NCBI GenBank assembly: GCA_034096865.1
Contig: JAWQFJ010005565.1
Location: 10,001-27,500 of the forward strand
Origin: Theodoxus fluviatilis
Taxonomy: Eukaryota; Mollusca; Gastropoda; Cycloneritida; Neritidae
DNA: 17,500 bases
Direction: 5' to 3'
The stretch's first letter is position 1; each line of letters starts with the position of its first letter. The notes under the pieces are model-generated. The model worked only from the letters and a program-made list of their open reading frames with translations. It was not told where the DNA came from and did no database searches. The position numbers and the translations under genes are program-made. Positions 1 to 8,483 of the stretch are shown here, one piece after another.

Positions 1-273
1 TGCCCAAGTAGGCCTGCTTGCGTGTGCAAAAATACGAATGAAATGGTGCCGCAAGAATCGACCCGGGGGTTTGGAGATACAGAGTCATCCATGCACATGT
101 TCCCCCTGTGGGTTGGGGGTCAGAATAGACCCACCGCGTCTTCCTACGCGATTCGTAAGAGGCGAATAACTAGGGACATCGTGACTTGATTTGCGCATGT
201 ATTCTAGTGATTCTCGTGCCTACATAGCCTACAGAGGCTGATAGGTCGTAAAATTCCGTCCGTCCGTCCGTCC
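1..273 (+). repeat. SINE-like block with (CCGT)n tail, 5' end cut by window
   Basis: Seen: the block ends in a short tetranucleotide tail (CCGT, about 4.5 copies, 256-273) directly after GTCGTAAAATT, as in SINEs with simple-repeat 3' tails. Positions 1-12 (TGCCCAAGTAGG) fit the pol III A-box consensus TRGCNNAGYNGG with one mismatch. Positions 55-65 around ATCGA resemble a decayed B box. The middle holds CGTAAGAGGCGA (153-166 area), a motif I associate with repeated sequences in gastropod genomes. Inference: a tRNA-derived SINE in plus orientation, with its first few bases outside the window. The spacing of the two boxes is somewhat longer than in a normal tRNA and the B box is weak. I see no target-site duplication, since the left end is missing. 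It could instead be another dispersed repeat. Confidence 0.45.
256..273 (+). repeat. (CCGT)n tetranucleotide microsatellite
   Basis: About four and a half tandem copies of CCGT. It sits at the 3' end of the SINE-like block and probably is its tail rather than an independent microsatellite. Confidence 0.85.
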
Positions 274-413
274 ATGCGCGAGTTGTCCCTCGTCAAGAAA
301 ACGCTTTTGTCACTGGCGCCCACATTTCGCAGGGAATCCGACACAGCCAGACACGAGACCGTTGACACGTGGTCAAACAAAGAGGTGAAGGGCCGGTGTC
401 AGACTATAATTCT

Positions 414-560
414 TGAACAACAAGAAGAAGTGACTAATGGAGTCTGGCGGTACTTCGTAGTCTAGGTCTGACTAGGCCCGAAGAAGGAACTTGGTTCCAA
501 AAGCTTGCCTTGACTACGAAGTACCGCCAGACTTATTTGATCACACTCCTCTTTTTGTTC
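414..560. repeat. Small imperfect palindrome with a perfect 22-bp stem
   Basis: Positions 441-462 (starting AGTCTGGCGG) are the exact reverse complement of 512-533 (ending CCGCCAGACT), with a 49-base loop. Weaker complementarity continues outward: 414-440 (GAACAACAAGAAGAAGTG...) pairs with the reverse complement of 534-560 with mismatches. The loop holds a minor dyad, GGAAC/GTTCC, at 486-498. Beyond the stem, TTGACACGTGG occurs at 362-372 and again at 562-572 in the same orientation. The whole resembles a decayed foldback MITE or a hairpin-forming intergenic repeat. No coding potential or clear target-site duplication is visible. Confidence 0.75.
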
Positions 561-1272
561 ATTGACACGTGGGACACGGTGAAGTGCAAGTCTTGCTCCC
601 TTCAAGTGCTAGGTGCGACCCTCTTCACCTGAACTGGATACCTCACTGGGACCTACGTCTGACTGATCATGCGTTTTCACTCATTAAATCACGTCAACTT
701 CTCGAGAGCTTAACACGACCTCTGATCGTTTGAAAGAGGCCAGCCCATGCCAGAGAGACCCATTGGGTGGCAGTGTAGATTTATTAATATAACGTCTGTA
801 AAATGTCACGATAAAACTTATTTCCGTATAGGTATTAAAAAAACAGACTAAAAATGAGTACTTCACAGGTGAAAGTGCATGTATATTAAGTTAAACGACA
901 AGTCTAGCAGATACCGTACTTTTTCAAATCGAAAGCATGCTTTATTAAGATGCTTCACACGGCATATCGCAGGATTTTGCACACGGGCATTGCTGAATTC
1001 AGTCAAGAACAACGAAACATTTTTACTTAGAAGTGGGAGAAATCATATCGTGCTCTGATACTGACGTAGATCTATGACCATTTAATGTGTCGATGTAATC
1101 AAGTCACACTGGTCATTTCAGAGATGCAGCCCTTGTAACATCAAGTGGGGTCCACCAGGTTTATTTTCCTAGTTGTGAATTTTTTTCTGCCTCTATCATC
1201 CTTCTAGAATCGATATGTTGTCGACAAAACTATGCAAATGAACGTGCAATAATGCGAACAACAACCAAAAAA
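561..1272. other. Unique AT-rich flank, no gene seen
   Basis: I see no repeat structure, RNA gene or convincing open reading frame here. The only ORF of any length (684-866, minus strand, 60 codons) has no recognisable motif and no gene context. The region ends in an A-rich run (1267-1272) immediately before the terminal repeat of element A. Its sequence is not matched on the right side of the palindrome, so it marks the outer limit of the inverted duplication. Confidence 0.7.
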
Positions 1273-1296
1273 GTTAGACTTCCACAGGTGGGCCAC
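1273..1296 (+). repeat. Terminal inverted repeat of element A (left copy, outer end)
   Basis: A 24-bp sequence starting GTTAGACTTCCACA and ending GTGGGCCAC. It matches the reverse complement of 2918-2941 at 23 of 24 positions; the mismatch is the G in ACAGGTG where the partner has ACACGTG. It also matches 15459-15482 on the right arm. Confidence 0.8.
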
Positions 1297-2730
1297 CCTA
1301 GTGGACGTCCGAGAAGAGGAGTGCGGGGAAGACAGCCACACTAGTGGACACGTCCGAGGAGAGGAGTGCGGGGAAGACGGCCACACTAGTGGACTCGTCC
1401 AAGGAGAGGGGTGTGGGAAAGACAGCGACACTAGTGGACACGTCCAAGGAGAGGGGTGCGGGAAAGACAGCCACACTAGTGGACACGTCCGAGGAGAGGG
1501 GTGCGGGGAAGACAGCCACACTAGTGGACACGTCCAAGGAGAGGGGTGCGGGAAAGACAGCCACACTAGTGGACACGTCCAAGGAGAGGGGTGCAGGGAA
1601 GACGGCCACACTAGTGGACTCGTCCAAGGAGAGGGGTGTGGGAAAGACAGCCACACTAGTGGACACGTCCAAGGAGAGGGGTGTGGGAAAGACAGCCACA
1701 CTAGTGGACACGTCCAAGGAGAGGGGTGTGGGAAAGACAGCCACACTAGTGGACACGTCCGAGGAGAGGGGTGTGGGAAAGACAGCCACACTAGTGGACA
1801 CGTCCAAGGAGAGGGGTGCGGGAAAGACAGCCACACTAGTGGACACGTCCAAGGAGAGGGGTGCGGGAAAGACAGCCACACTAGTGGACACGTCCGAGGA
1901 GAGGAGTGCGGGAAAGACAGCCACACTAGTGGACACGTCCAAGGAGAGGGGTGCGGGAAAGACAGCCACACTAGTGGACACGTCCGAGGAGAGGAGTGCG
2001 GGAAAGACAGCCACACTAGTGGACACGTCCAAGGAGAGGGGTGCGGGAAAGACAGCCACACTAGTGGACACGTCCGAGGAGAGGGGTGCGGGGAAGACAG
2101 CCACACTAGTGGACTTGTCCAAGGAGAGGGGGGCGGGAAAGACAGCCACACTAGTGGACACGTCCAAGGAGAGGGGTGCGGGAAAGACAGCCACACTAGT
2201 GGACACGTCCGAGGAGAGGAGTGCGGGAAAGACAGCCACACTAGTGGACACGTCCGAGGAGAGGGGTGCGGGAAAGACAGCCACACTAGTGGACACGTCC
2301 GAGGAGAGGGGTGCGGGGAAGACAGCCACACTAGTGGACACGTCCAAGGAGAGGGGTGCGGGAAAGACAGCCACACTAGTGGACTCGTCCGAGGAGAGGG
2401 GTGCGGGAAAGACAGCCACACTAGTGGACTTGTCCAAGGAGAGGGGTGCGGGAAAGACAGCCACACTAGTGGACACGTCCAAGGAGAGGGGTGCGGGAAA
2501 GACAGCCACACTAGTGGACACGTCCGAGGAGAGGAGTGCGGGAAAGACAGCCACACTAGTGGACACGTCCAAGGAGAGGGGTGCGGGAAAGACAGCCACA
2601 CTAGTGGACACGTCCGAGGAGAGGAGTGCGGGTAAGACAGCCACACTAGTGGACACGTCCAAGGAGAGGGGTGCGGGAAAAACAGCCACACTAGTGGACT
2701 CGTCCGAGGAGAGGGGTGCGGGAAAGACAG
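1297..2730 (+). repeat. Satellite A array, left (32 x 45 bp)
   Basis: The first GTGGAC is at 1301 and the last at 2694, a span of 31 x 45 minus 2 bp, so there are 32 units. The 2 bp are missing from the first unit. Each unit contains CCACACTAGTGG, then GGAC-NN-GTCC, then AGGAGAGGGGTGCGGGAAAG. Differences between units fall at a few fixed places: the NN (AC, TC or TT), A or G after GTCC, GGG or GAG, GTGC or GTGT, and GGAAAG or GGGAAG. Because 45 is divisible by 3 and the unit lacks stops in several frames, four of the six frames stay open through the array. This is a property of the repeat and I do not annotate a gene. Confidence 0.97.
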
Positions 2731-2876
2731 CGAAGGTGACGTATCACACAAGCTGACGGGCCACAGCGTCTGATTGACTGCGTTTTGACAAAGGCGTTTA
2801 TGCTCGAAAATGCCCGTGTAAAAACGCAGCCAATCAGACGCTGTGGCTGGAAAGATTGTGTGTTACGTCACCTTCG
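2731..2876. repeat. Palindromic core of element A (left copy)
   Basis: A 146-bp imperfect palindrome. The inner stem pairs 2761-2786 (CCACAGCGTCTGATTG...) with 2821-2846 (...CAATCAGACGCTGTGG) at 25 of 26 positions around a 34-base loop. The outer stem pairs CGAAGGTGACGTA (2731-2743) with its complement ending at 2876. Between the two stems, ten to fifteen bases do not pair well. It continues into satellite A units on both sides, so the complete symmetric structure is larger than the core itself. Confidence 0.85.
2830..2871 (+). promoter_or_regulatory. CCAAT (NF-Y-like) and CRE-like motif pair
   Basis: CCAATCAG (2830-2837) matches the core recognised by NF-Y in animals, and TTACGTCAC (2863-2871) resembles a CREB/ATF half-palindromic site. 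The mirror half of the core carries GTGACGTA (2736-2743) and a CCAAT box damaged by one base (TTGACTG at 2774-2780, where the right arm has TTGGCTG). A further GTGACGTAAG lies at 3145-3154 in the spacer. These are motif matches only. No TATA box, start site or transcript can be shown. Confidence 0.25.
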
Positions 2877-2917
2877 CTGTCTTTCCCGCACCCCTCTACT
2901 CGGACGAGTCCATTATT

Positions 2918-2941
2918 GTGGCCCACGTGTGGAAGTCTAAC
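2918..2941 (-). repeat. Terminal inverted repeat of element A (left copy, inner end)
   Basis: Reverse complement of 1273-1296 with one mismatch; ends TGTGGAAGTCTAAC. It contains the palindrome CACGTG. The adjoining unit 2877-2917 is a lone copy of the satellite A motif in which ACTAGTG is replaced by ATTATTG, which I take to be closer to the unamplified form. Confidence 0.8.
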
Positions 2942-3233
2942 AAAGAAAAACCTTTATTTACCCAACCCCCTAAAACCACAAAAAGATATAATGTTCCATT
3001 AGCCTATTTCAGTCTTTTTTCTCAGCCTCAGAGCTTCAACTCTTACCGACGTATCATGTATCACTTTAAAGATCGTTTTCTACTCCATTTCTGTATTAGA
3101 ATTTTCAATGTATCGTCGCCTGTCTAAGAATAGAAAGAGAATCCGTGACGTAAGCGAAATTTGAAGATTGACCAACCAGAAGTGCCGTAGTTTTGCTTGT
3201 GTTGCTCGAAACGCTCGCTCCGAGATTGAAGCA
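2942..3233. other. Unique spacer between satellites A and B (left arm)
   Basis: A 292-bp non-repetitive segment, repeated in inverted orientation at 15167-15458. By eye the two copies differ by about seven substitutions (including TATT/CATT, CTT/CAT and CCAT/TTTT on the left/right arm) and have no indel. It contains GTGACGTAAG at 3145-3154. No coding capacity is convincing: the 94-codon frame across 2843-3127 begins inside the core of element A and has no recognisable domain. Confidence 0.9.
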
Positions 3234-6200
3234 GGTATTCCTACACCTCCCAGGGTTCCTGGTAATCATTTGTATTCAGGTATTCCTACACTTCCCAGGG
3301 TTCCTGGCGATCATTTGTCTTCAGGTATTCCTACACCTCCCAGGGTTCCTGGCGATCATTTGTCTTCAGGTATTCCTACACTTCCCATGGTTCCTGATGA
3401 TCATTTATATTCAGGTATACCTACATTTCCCATGGTTCCTGGTGATCATTTATATTCAGGTATACCTACATTTCCCAGAGTTCCTGGCGATCATTTGTAT
3501 TCAGGTATTCCTACAGCTCCCAGGGTTCCTGGTGATCATTTGTCTTCAGGTATTCCTACACATCCCAGGGTTCCTGGCGATCATTTGTCTTCAGGTATTC
3601 CTACACCGCCCAGGGTTCCTGGTGATTATTTGTATTCAGGTATTCCTATACTTCCCAGGATTCCTGGCGATCATTTGTCTTCAGGTATTCCTACACTTCC
3701 CATGGTTCCTGGTGATTATTTGTATTCAGGTATTCCTACACTTCCCATGGTTCCTGGTGATTATTTGTATTCAGGTATTCCTATACTTTCCATGGTTCCT
3801 GGTGATTATTTGTATTCAGGTATTCCTACACTTCCCATGGTTCCTGGTGATTATTTGTATTCAGGTATTCCTACACTTCCCATGGTTCCTGGTGATTATT
3901 TGTATTCAGGTATTCCTACATTTCCCAGGGTTCCTGGTGATTATTTGTATTCAGGTATTCCTACACTTCCCAGGGTTCCTGGCGATCATTTGTCTTCAGG
4001 TATTCCTACACTTCCCATGGTTCCTGGTGATTATTTGTATTCAGGTATTCCTACACTTCCCATGGTTCCTGGTGATTATTTGTATTCAGGTATTCCTATA
4101 CTTTCCATGGTTCCTGGTGATTATTTGTATTCAGGTATTCCTACACTTCCCATGGTTCCTGGTGATTATTTGTATTCAGGTGTTCCTATACTTCCCATGG
4201 TTCCTGGCGATCATTTGTATTCAGGTGTTCCTACATTTCCCAAGGTTCCTGGCGATCATTTGTCTTCAGGTATTCCTACATTTCCCAAGGTTCCTGGTGA
4301 TCATTTGTATTCAGGTATTCCTATACTTCCCAAGGTTCCTGGCAATCATTTGTCTTCAGGTATTCCTACACCTCCCAGGGTTCCTGGCGATCATTTATAT
4401 TCAGGTATTCCTATACTTCCCATGGTTCCTGGCAATCATTTGTCTTCAGGTATTCCTATACTTCCCATGGTTCCTGGCAATCATTTGTCTTCAGGTATTC
4501 CTATACTTCCCATGGTTCCTGGCGATCATTTGTCTTCAGGTATTCCTATACTTCCCATGGTTCCTGGCAATCATTTGTCTTCAGGTATTCCTACACCTCC
4601 CAGGGTTCCTGGCGATCATTTGTATTCAGGTATTCCTATACTTCCCATGGTTCCTGGCAATCATTTGTCTTCAGGTATTCCTACACCTCCCAGGGTTCCT
4701 GGCGATCATTTGTCTTCAGGTATTCCTATACTTCCCATGGTTCCTGGCAATCATTTGTCTTCAGGTATTCCTACACCTCCCAGGGTTCCTGGCGATCATT
4801 TATATTCAGGTATTCCTATACTTCCCATGGTTCCTGGCAATCATTTGTCTTCAGGTATTCCTACACCTCCCAGGGTTCCTGGCGATCATTTGTCTTCAGG
4901 TATTCCTATACTTCCCATGGTTCCTGGCAATCATTTGTCTTCAGGTATTCCTACACCTCCCAGGGTTCCTGGCGATCATTTGTCTTCAGGTATTCCTATA
5001 CTTCTCATGGTTCCTGGCGATCATTTGTCTTCAGGTATTCCTATACTTCCCATGGTTCCTGGTGATCATTTGTATTCAGGTATTCCTACATTTCTCAGAG
5101 TGATCATTTGTCTTCAGGTATTCCTATACTTCTCATGGTTCCTGGCGATCATTTGTCTTCAGGTGTTCCTATACTTCCCATGGTTCCTGGTGATCATTTA
5201 TATTCAGGTATTCCTATACTTCCCAGGGTTCCTGGCGATCATTTGTATTCAGGTATTCCTACACCTCCCAGGGTTCCTGGTGATCATTTGTATTCAGGTA
5301 TTCCTACACTTCCCAGGGTTCCTGGTGATCATTTGTATTCAGGTATTCCTACACTTCCCAGGGTTCCTGGTAATCATTTGTATTCAGGTATTCCTACACT
5401 TCCCAGGGTTCCTGGCGATCATTTGTATTCAGGTATTCCTACACCTCCCAGGGTTCCTGGTGATCATTTATATTCAGGTATTCCTATACTTCCCAGGGTT
5501 CCTGGCGATCATTTGTCTTCAGGTATTCCTACATTTCCCAAGGTTCCTGGTGATCATTTGTCTTCAGGTATTCCTACACTTCCCATGGTTCCTGGTGATC
5601 ATTTGTATTCAGGTATTCCTACACCTCCCAGAGTTCCTGGTGATCATTTGTATTCAGGTATTCCTATACTTCCCATGGTTCCTGGCGATCATTTGTCTTC
5701 AGGTATTCCTATACTTCCCATGGTTCATGGTGATCATTTGTCTTCAGGTATTCCTACACCTCCCAGGGTTCCTGGCGATCATTTGTATTCAGGTATTCCT
5801 ATACTTCCCATGGTTCCTGGCGATCATTTGTCTTCAGGTATTCCTATACTTCCCATGGTTCATGGTGATCATTTGTCTTCCGGTATTCCTATACTTCTCA
5901 TGGTTCCTGGTGATCATTTGTATTCAGGTATTCCTATACTTCTCATGGTTCCTGGTGATCATTTGTCTTCAGGTATTCCTATATTTCCCAAGGTTCCTGG
6001 TGATCATTTGTCTTCAGGTATTCCTATATTTCCCAAGGTTCCTGGTGATCATTTGTATTCAGGTATTCCTATATTTCCCAAGGTTCCTGGTGATCATTTG
6101 TCTTCAGGTATTTCTATAATTCCCAAGGTTCCTGGTGATCATTTGTATTCAGGTATTCCTATACTTCCCATGGTTCCTGGTGATCATTTGTATTCAGGTA

Positions 6201-7082
6201 TTCCTACATTTCTCAGAGTGATCATTTGTATTCAGGTATTCCTACACCTCCCAGGGTTCCTGGTGATCATTTGTCTTCAGGTATTCCTACACCTCCCAAG
6301 GTTCCTGGTGATCATTTATATTCAGGTATTCCTACACCTCCCAGGGTTCCTGGCGATCATTTGTCTTCAGGTATTCCTACATTTCCCAAGGTTCCTGGTG
6401 ATCATTTGTCTTCAGGTATTCCTACATTTCCCAAGGTTCCTGGTGATCATTTGTATTCAGGTATTCCTATACTTCCCATGGTTTCTGGTGATCATTTGTA
6501 TTCAGGTATTCCTACATTTCTCAGAGTGATCATTTGTCTTCAGGTATTCCTACACCTCCCAAGGTTCCTGGTGATCATTTATATTCAGGTATTCCTACAC
6601 CTCCCAGGGTTCCTGGCGATCATTTGTCTTCAGGTATTCCTACTCTTTCCAGGGTTCCTGGTGATCATTTGTCTTCAGGTGTTCCTACACCTCCCAGGGT
6701 TCCTGGCGATCATTTGTATTCAGGTATTCCTATACTTCTCATGGTTCCTGGCGATCATTTGTATTCAGGTATTCCTACACTTCCCATGGTTCCTGGTAAT
6801 CATTTGTATTCAGGTATTCCTACACCTCCCATGGTTCCTGGTAATCATTTGTATTCAGGTATTCCTACACCTCCCAGGGTTCCTGGTAATCATTTGTATT
6901 CAGGTATTCCTACATTTCTCAGAGTGATCATTTGTCTTCAGGTATTCCTACACTTCCCATGGTTCCTGGCGATCATTTGTCTTTAGGTATTCCTACACTT
7001 CTCAGGGTTCATGGTGATCTTTTGTCTTCAGGTATTCCTACACTTTCCAGAGTTCCTGGTGGTCATTTAAGGTTTGACTTCA
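3234..7082 (+). repeat. Satellite B array, left arm (45-bp units with 38-bp punctuation)
   Basis: The unit begins GGTATTCCTACACTTCCCAG, continues GGTTCCTGG, then TGATCATTTG, and ends TATTCA or CTTCA. From 3234 there are 41 full units, a 38-bp unit (5079-5116), 24 units, a 38-bp unit (6197-6234), 6 units, a 38-bp unit (6505-6542), 8 units, a 38-bp unit (6903-6940), two 45-bp units and one 52-bp unit (7031-7082). Two plus-strand frames stay open, reading SGIPTLPRVPGDHLY or VFLHFPGFLVIICIQ. In both, nearly all common variants are nonsynonymous (for example AGG/ATG/AAG, ACA/ATA, TAT/TCT in the first frame), and each 38-bp unit swaps the frame. That argues against coding. All frames on the other strand carry a stop in every unit. 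Confidence 0.97.
5079..5116 (+). repeat. 38-bp short satellite B unit (1 of 4, left arm)
   Basis: Lacks 7 bp relative to the standard unit: TTTCTCAGAG runs directly into TGATCATTTG. Three further short units of the same kind lie at 6197-6234, 6505-6542 and 6903-6940. The shared TTTCTCAGAG junction shows they descend from one deletion event that was then copied with neighbouring units. Confidence 0.93.
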
Positions 7083-7430
7083 GGTATTCATACACTTCCC
7101 AGAGTTCCTGATGATCCTCACACTTGCTAAGAGTCCTGGTTTCCTATGGCGGATCATTTTAAGTGTGGTAAGGTTCCATGCGTATTCGCTACATTTTTAA
7201 TTAGTTCCTACCCCTGGCGATCGATTTAAAGGGCTTGTCCTTTAGGGATTCCTAGACTTTTTATAGTTCCTGCCTTCCCTGGTCGATTTTTTAAGGCTTT
7301 GTCTTTTAGGTATTCCTACCTTGCTATCGAGTTCCTGGCGACATATGTTTGATTAAGCTTGTCCTTTTTTTCAGGTAATTCCTACACTTTTTTATAGTTC
7401 CTCTTGGCGATCATTTAAGGTTGTCCAAGG
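7083..7430 (+). repeat. Degraded 52-bp form of satellite B (left arm)
   Basis: Six or seven copies can be traced by recurring GTTCCT, GATCATTT or GATCGATTT, AAGG..TTGTC and CAGGTATTCCTA blocks. Spacing is irregular and there are many small insertions and deletions and stretched homopolymers. The motif CATTTAAGG, inserted before the CTTCA end of the unit, identifies it as the 52-bp form that forms a clean array at 9541-11272. The contrast in quality with its mirror partner is striking. Confidence 0.75.
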
Positions 7431-7986
7431 AGTAAACTCTATCATAGGAGATGCACCCAGATTGTACTCTTGTGCTAGCAAAGAAGTGCGTCCTTACATC
7501 GCTGGTACTACTTTGTGTCGCGCCGAACTTCCACCGCGGATGAATCTTTCTAGTTGAAATCATATTTTCGATTATTGCATATGAGTTTAAAAAGACCATT
7601 CAAATATGAGTTTTGGAAACACGTATTTATTATGCATGTGTCACCTGTTTTGTTGATTTGAATGAATTTTTGTTCGTTTAAAACGTGCAACTCCTACTTA
7701 ATGTAGTGCATGTTATCAGGAACTGTGAAGTAAGCATTATTGTTGTACGGCTGCAGTTTGTATTGACTTGTTTAGATATTGCTTTCTGTGGACTTATGGA
7801 TACTTAAACCAAGTGTTTTTTTTTTTCATTGTTTTGATTCTGTGTATGTTTCTACAGATCTTATGTATGTTGTATGGCTAGAAAATGGTGAATAAGTAGG
7901 AGTGTAACGGAACTACAAACAAGGGCCGTGGATGTCCGCCTGGAGACAGACTTGATTAATGTACTGGCCGTCACACGTAAATATTT
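7431..7986. other. Inner non-repetitive arm segment (left)
   Basis: About 550 bp related, in inverted orientation, to 9020-9540. Shared blocks include GGAGATGCACC, TGCTAGCAAAG, CGCTGGTACTACTT, CCGCGGATGAATCTTT, CACCTGTTTTGTTGATT, TTGACTTGTTTAGATATTG and TGTAACGGAACTACAA. The copies differ by many short indels. No RNA gene or domain-bearing ORF is visible; the 62-codon minus-strand frame at 7411-7599 has no recognisable feature. Confidence 0.75.
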
Positions 7987-8013
7987 TGTGTGTTTGTGTG
8001 TGTGTGTGTGTGT

Positions 8014-8022
<9 letters not shown>
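7987..8022 (+). repeat. (GT)n microsatellite, interrupted
   Basis: Mostly GT dinucleotides with two TTT interruptions, running directly into the GA tract. Its mirror partner is the CA tract at 8993-9019. Confidence 0.9.
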
Positions 8023-8063
<41 letters not shown>

Positions 8064-8483
8064 AGAGAGACAGAGTAGAGAGAGAGAGAGAGTGCGACGG
8101 ACCGAAGGGGGGAAGGGAGAGGATTGGGAGAGAGGAGAGTAGAGTGAGAGAGAGAAGAGAGAGTAGTGAGAGAGAGAGAGATGAGACGACGACCGAAGGG
8201 AAAGAGGGAGAGGATTGGGATAGGAGAGAGAGAGAGAGAGAGGAGAGATAGGAGAGAGAGAGGGAGAGAGAGAGAATAGAGACGAACGCCGAAGGGAGAT
8301 GTGAGATGATTGGGAAGAAGAGGAGAGGATAGAGAGACAGCGAGGAGAGAGGAGAGAGAGAGAGAGAGAGAGAGAAGAGAGGGGGGCGGGAGAGAGAGAA
8401 GTGGGATAGAGGAGAGAGACGAACGACCTGATAGGGAGAAGGATTGGAGAGAGGAGGAGAGAGAAAGAGAGAGAGAGCAGAGA
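8023..8483 (+). repeat. (GA)n polypurine tract with an interspersed motif
   Basis: About 460 bp of GA-rich sequence. It is broken four times by a related motif beginning GACGGACCGAAGGG or GACGAACG and followed by GGGAGAGGATTGGGA or similar (near 8094, 8186, 8281 and 8418). The tract is therefore a degenerate tandem of roughly 90-140-bp blocks and not a simple microsatellite. Long frames that cross it are low-complexity and not coding. Confidence 0.9.

Larger units (their letters stand above)
1273..2941. mobile_element. Element A, left copy: MITE/foldback-like element with one arm tandemly amplified
   Basis: Seen: the termini are inverted repeats of 24 bp with one mismatch (1273-1296, starting GTTAGACTTCCACA, and 2918-2941, ending TGTGGAAGTCTAAC). 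Between them lie 32 tandem 45-bp units (1297-2730), a 146-bp palindromic core (2731-2876), and a single copy of the same 45-bp motif in the opposite orientation (2877-2917). The parts fit a short palindromic element of about 300 bp whose left subterminal unit was amplified. There is no transposase gene, so it would be non-autonomous. Known for comparison: Drosophila FB and Galileo elements have long inverted termini built of short tandem repeats. I could not define a target-site duplication: the flanks are CCAAAAAA on the left and AAAGAAAA on the right, which are A-rich but not identical. The superfamily is unassigned. Confidence 0.65.

Noticed and set aside
274..465. 63-codon plus-strand frame in the left flank
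   Set aside because: It ends inside the 441-462 stem of an inverted repeat and shows no recognisable motif.
2112..2436. p53-like half-sites (GGACTTGTCC) in two satellite A units on the left, with mirror copies on the right
   Set aside because: They fit the half-site consensus only through the variable NN of the dyad and occur in few units, so chance is sufficient.
1204..2756. Long overlapping frames on both strands through satellite A, and again at 15609-17136
   Set aside because: Four of six frames are open at once, which is expected for a 45-bp stop-free repeat and not for a gene. Starts lie in the repeat itself or in unrelated flank.
1265..2949. 8-bp target-site duplication around element A
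   Set aside because: The flanks (CCAAAAAA and AAAGAAAA) are both A-rich but do not match well enough to call.
3240..3280. Helitron or other autonomous transposon driving the arrays
   Set aside because: No Rep/helicase, transposase or reverse transcriptase sequence is present in the window.
3168..6119. A 983-codon open frame with 15-residue repeats (SGIPTLPMVPGDHLY type), and its mirror at 12236-15232
   Set aside because: The frame is open only because the unit is 45 bp and lacks a stop. Variants between units are almost all nonsynonymous in each open frame, a second overlapping frame is equally open, and every 38-bp unit swaps the two. No domain, signal or exon structure is visible.
3234..7082. 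CRISPR array
   Set aside because: Units are contiguous with no unique spacers, no leader and no cas genes, and the context is eukaryotic.
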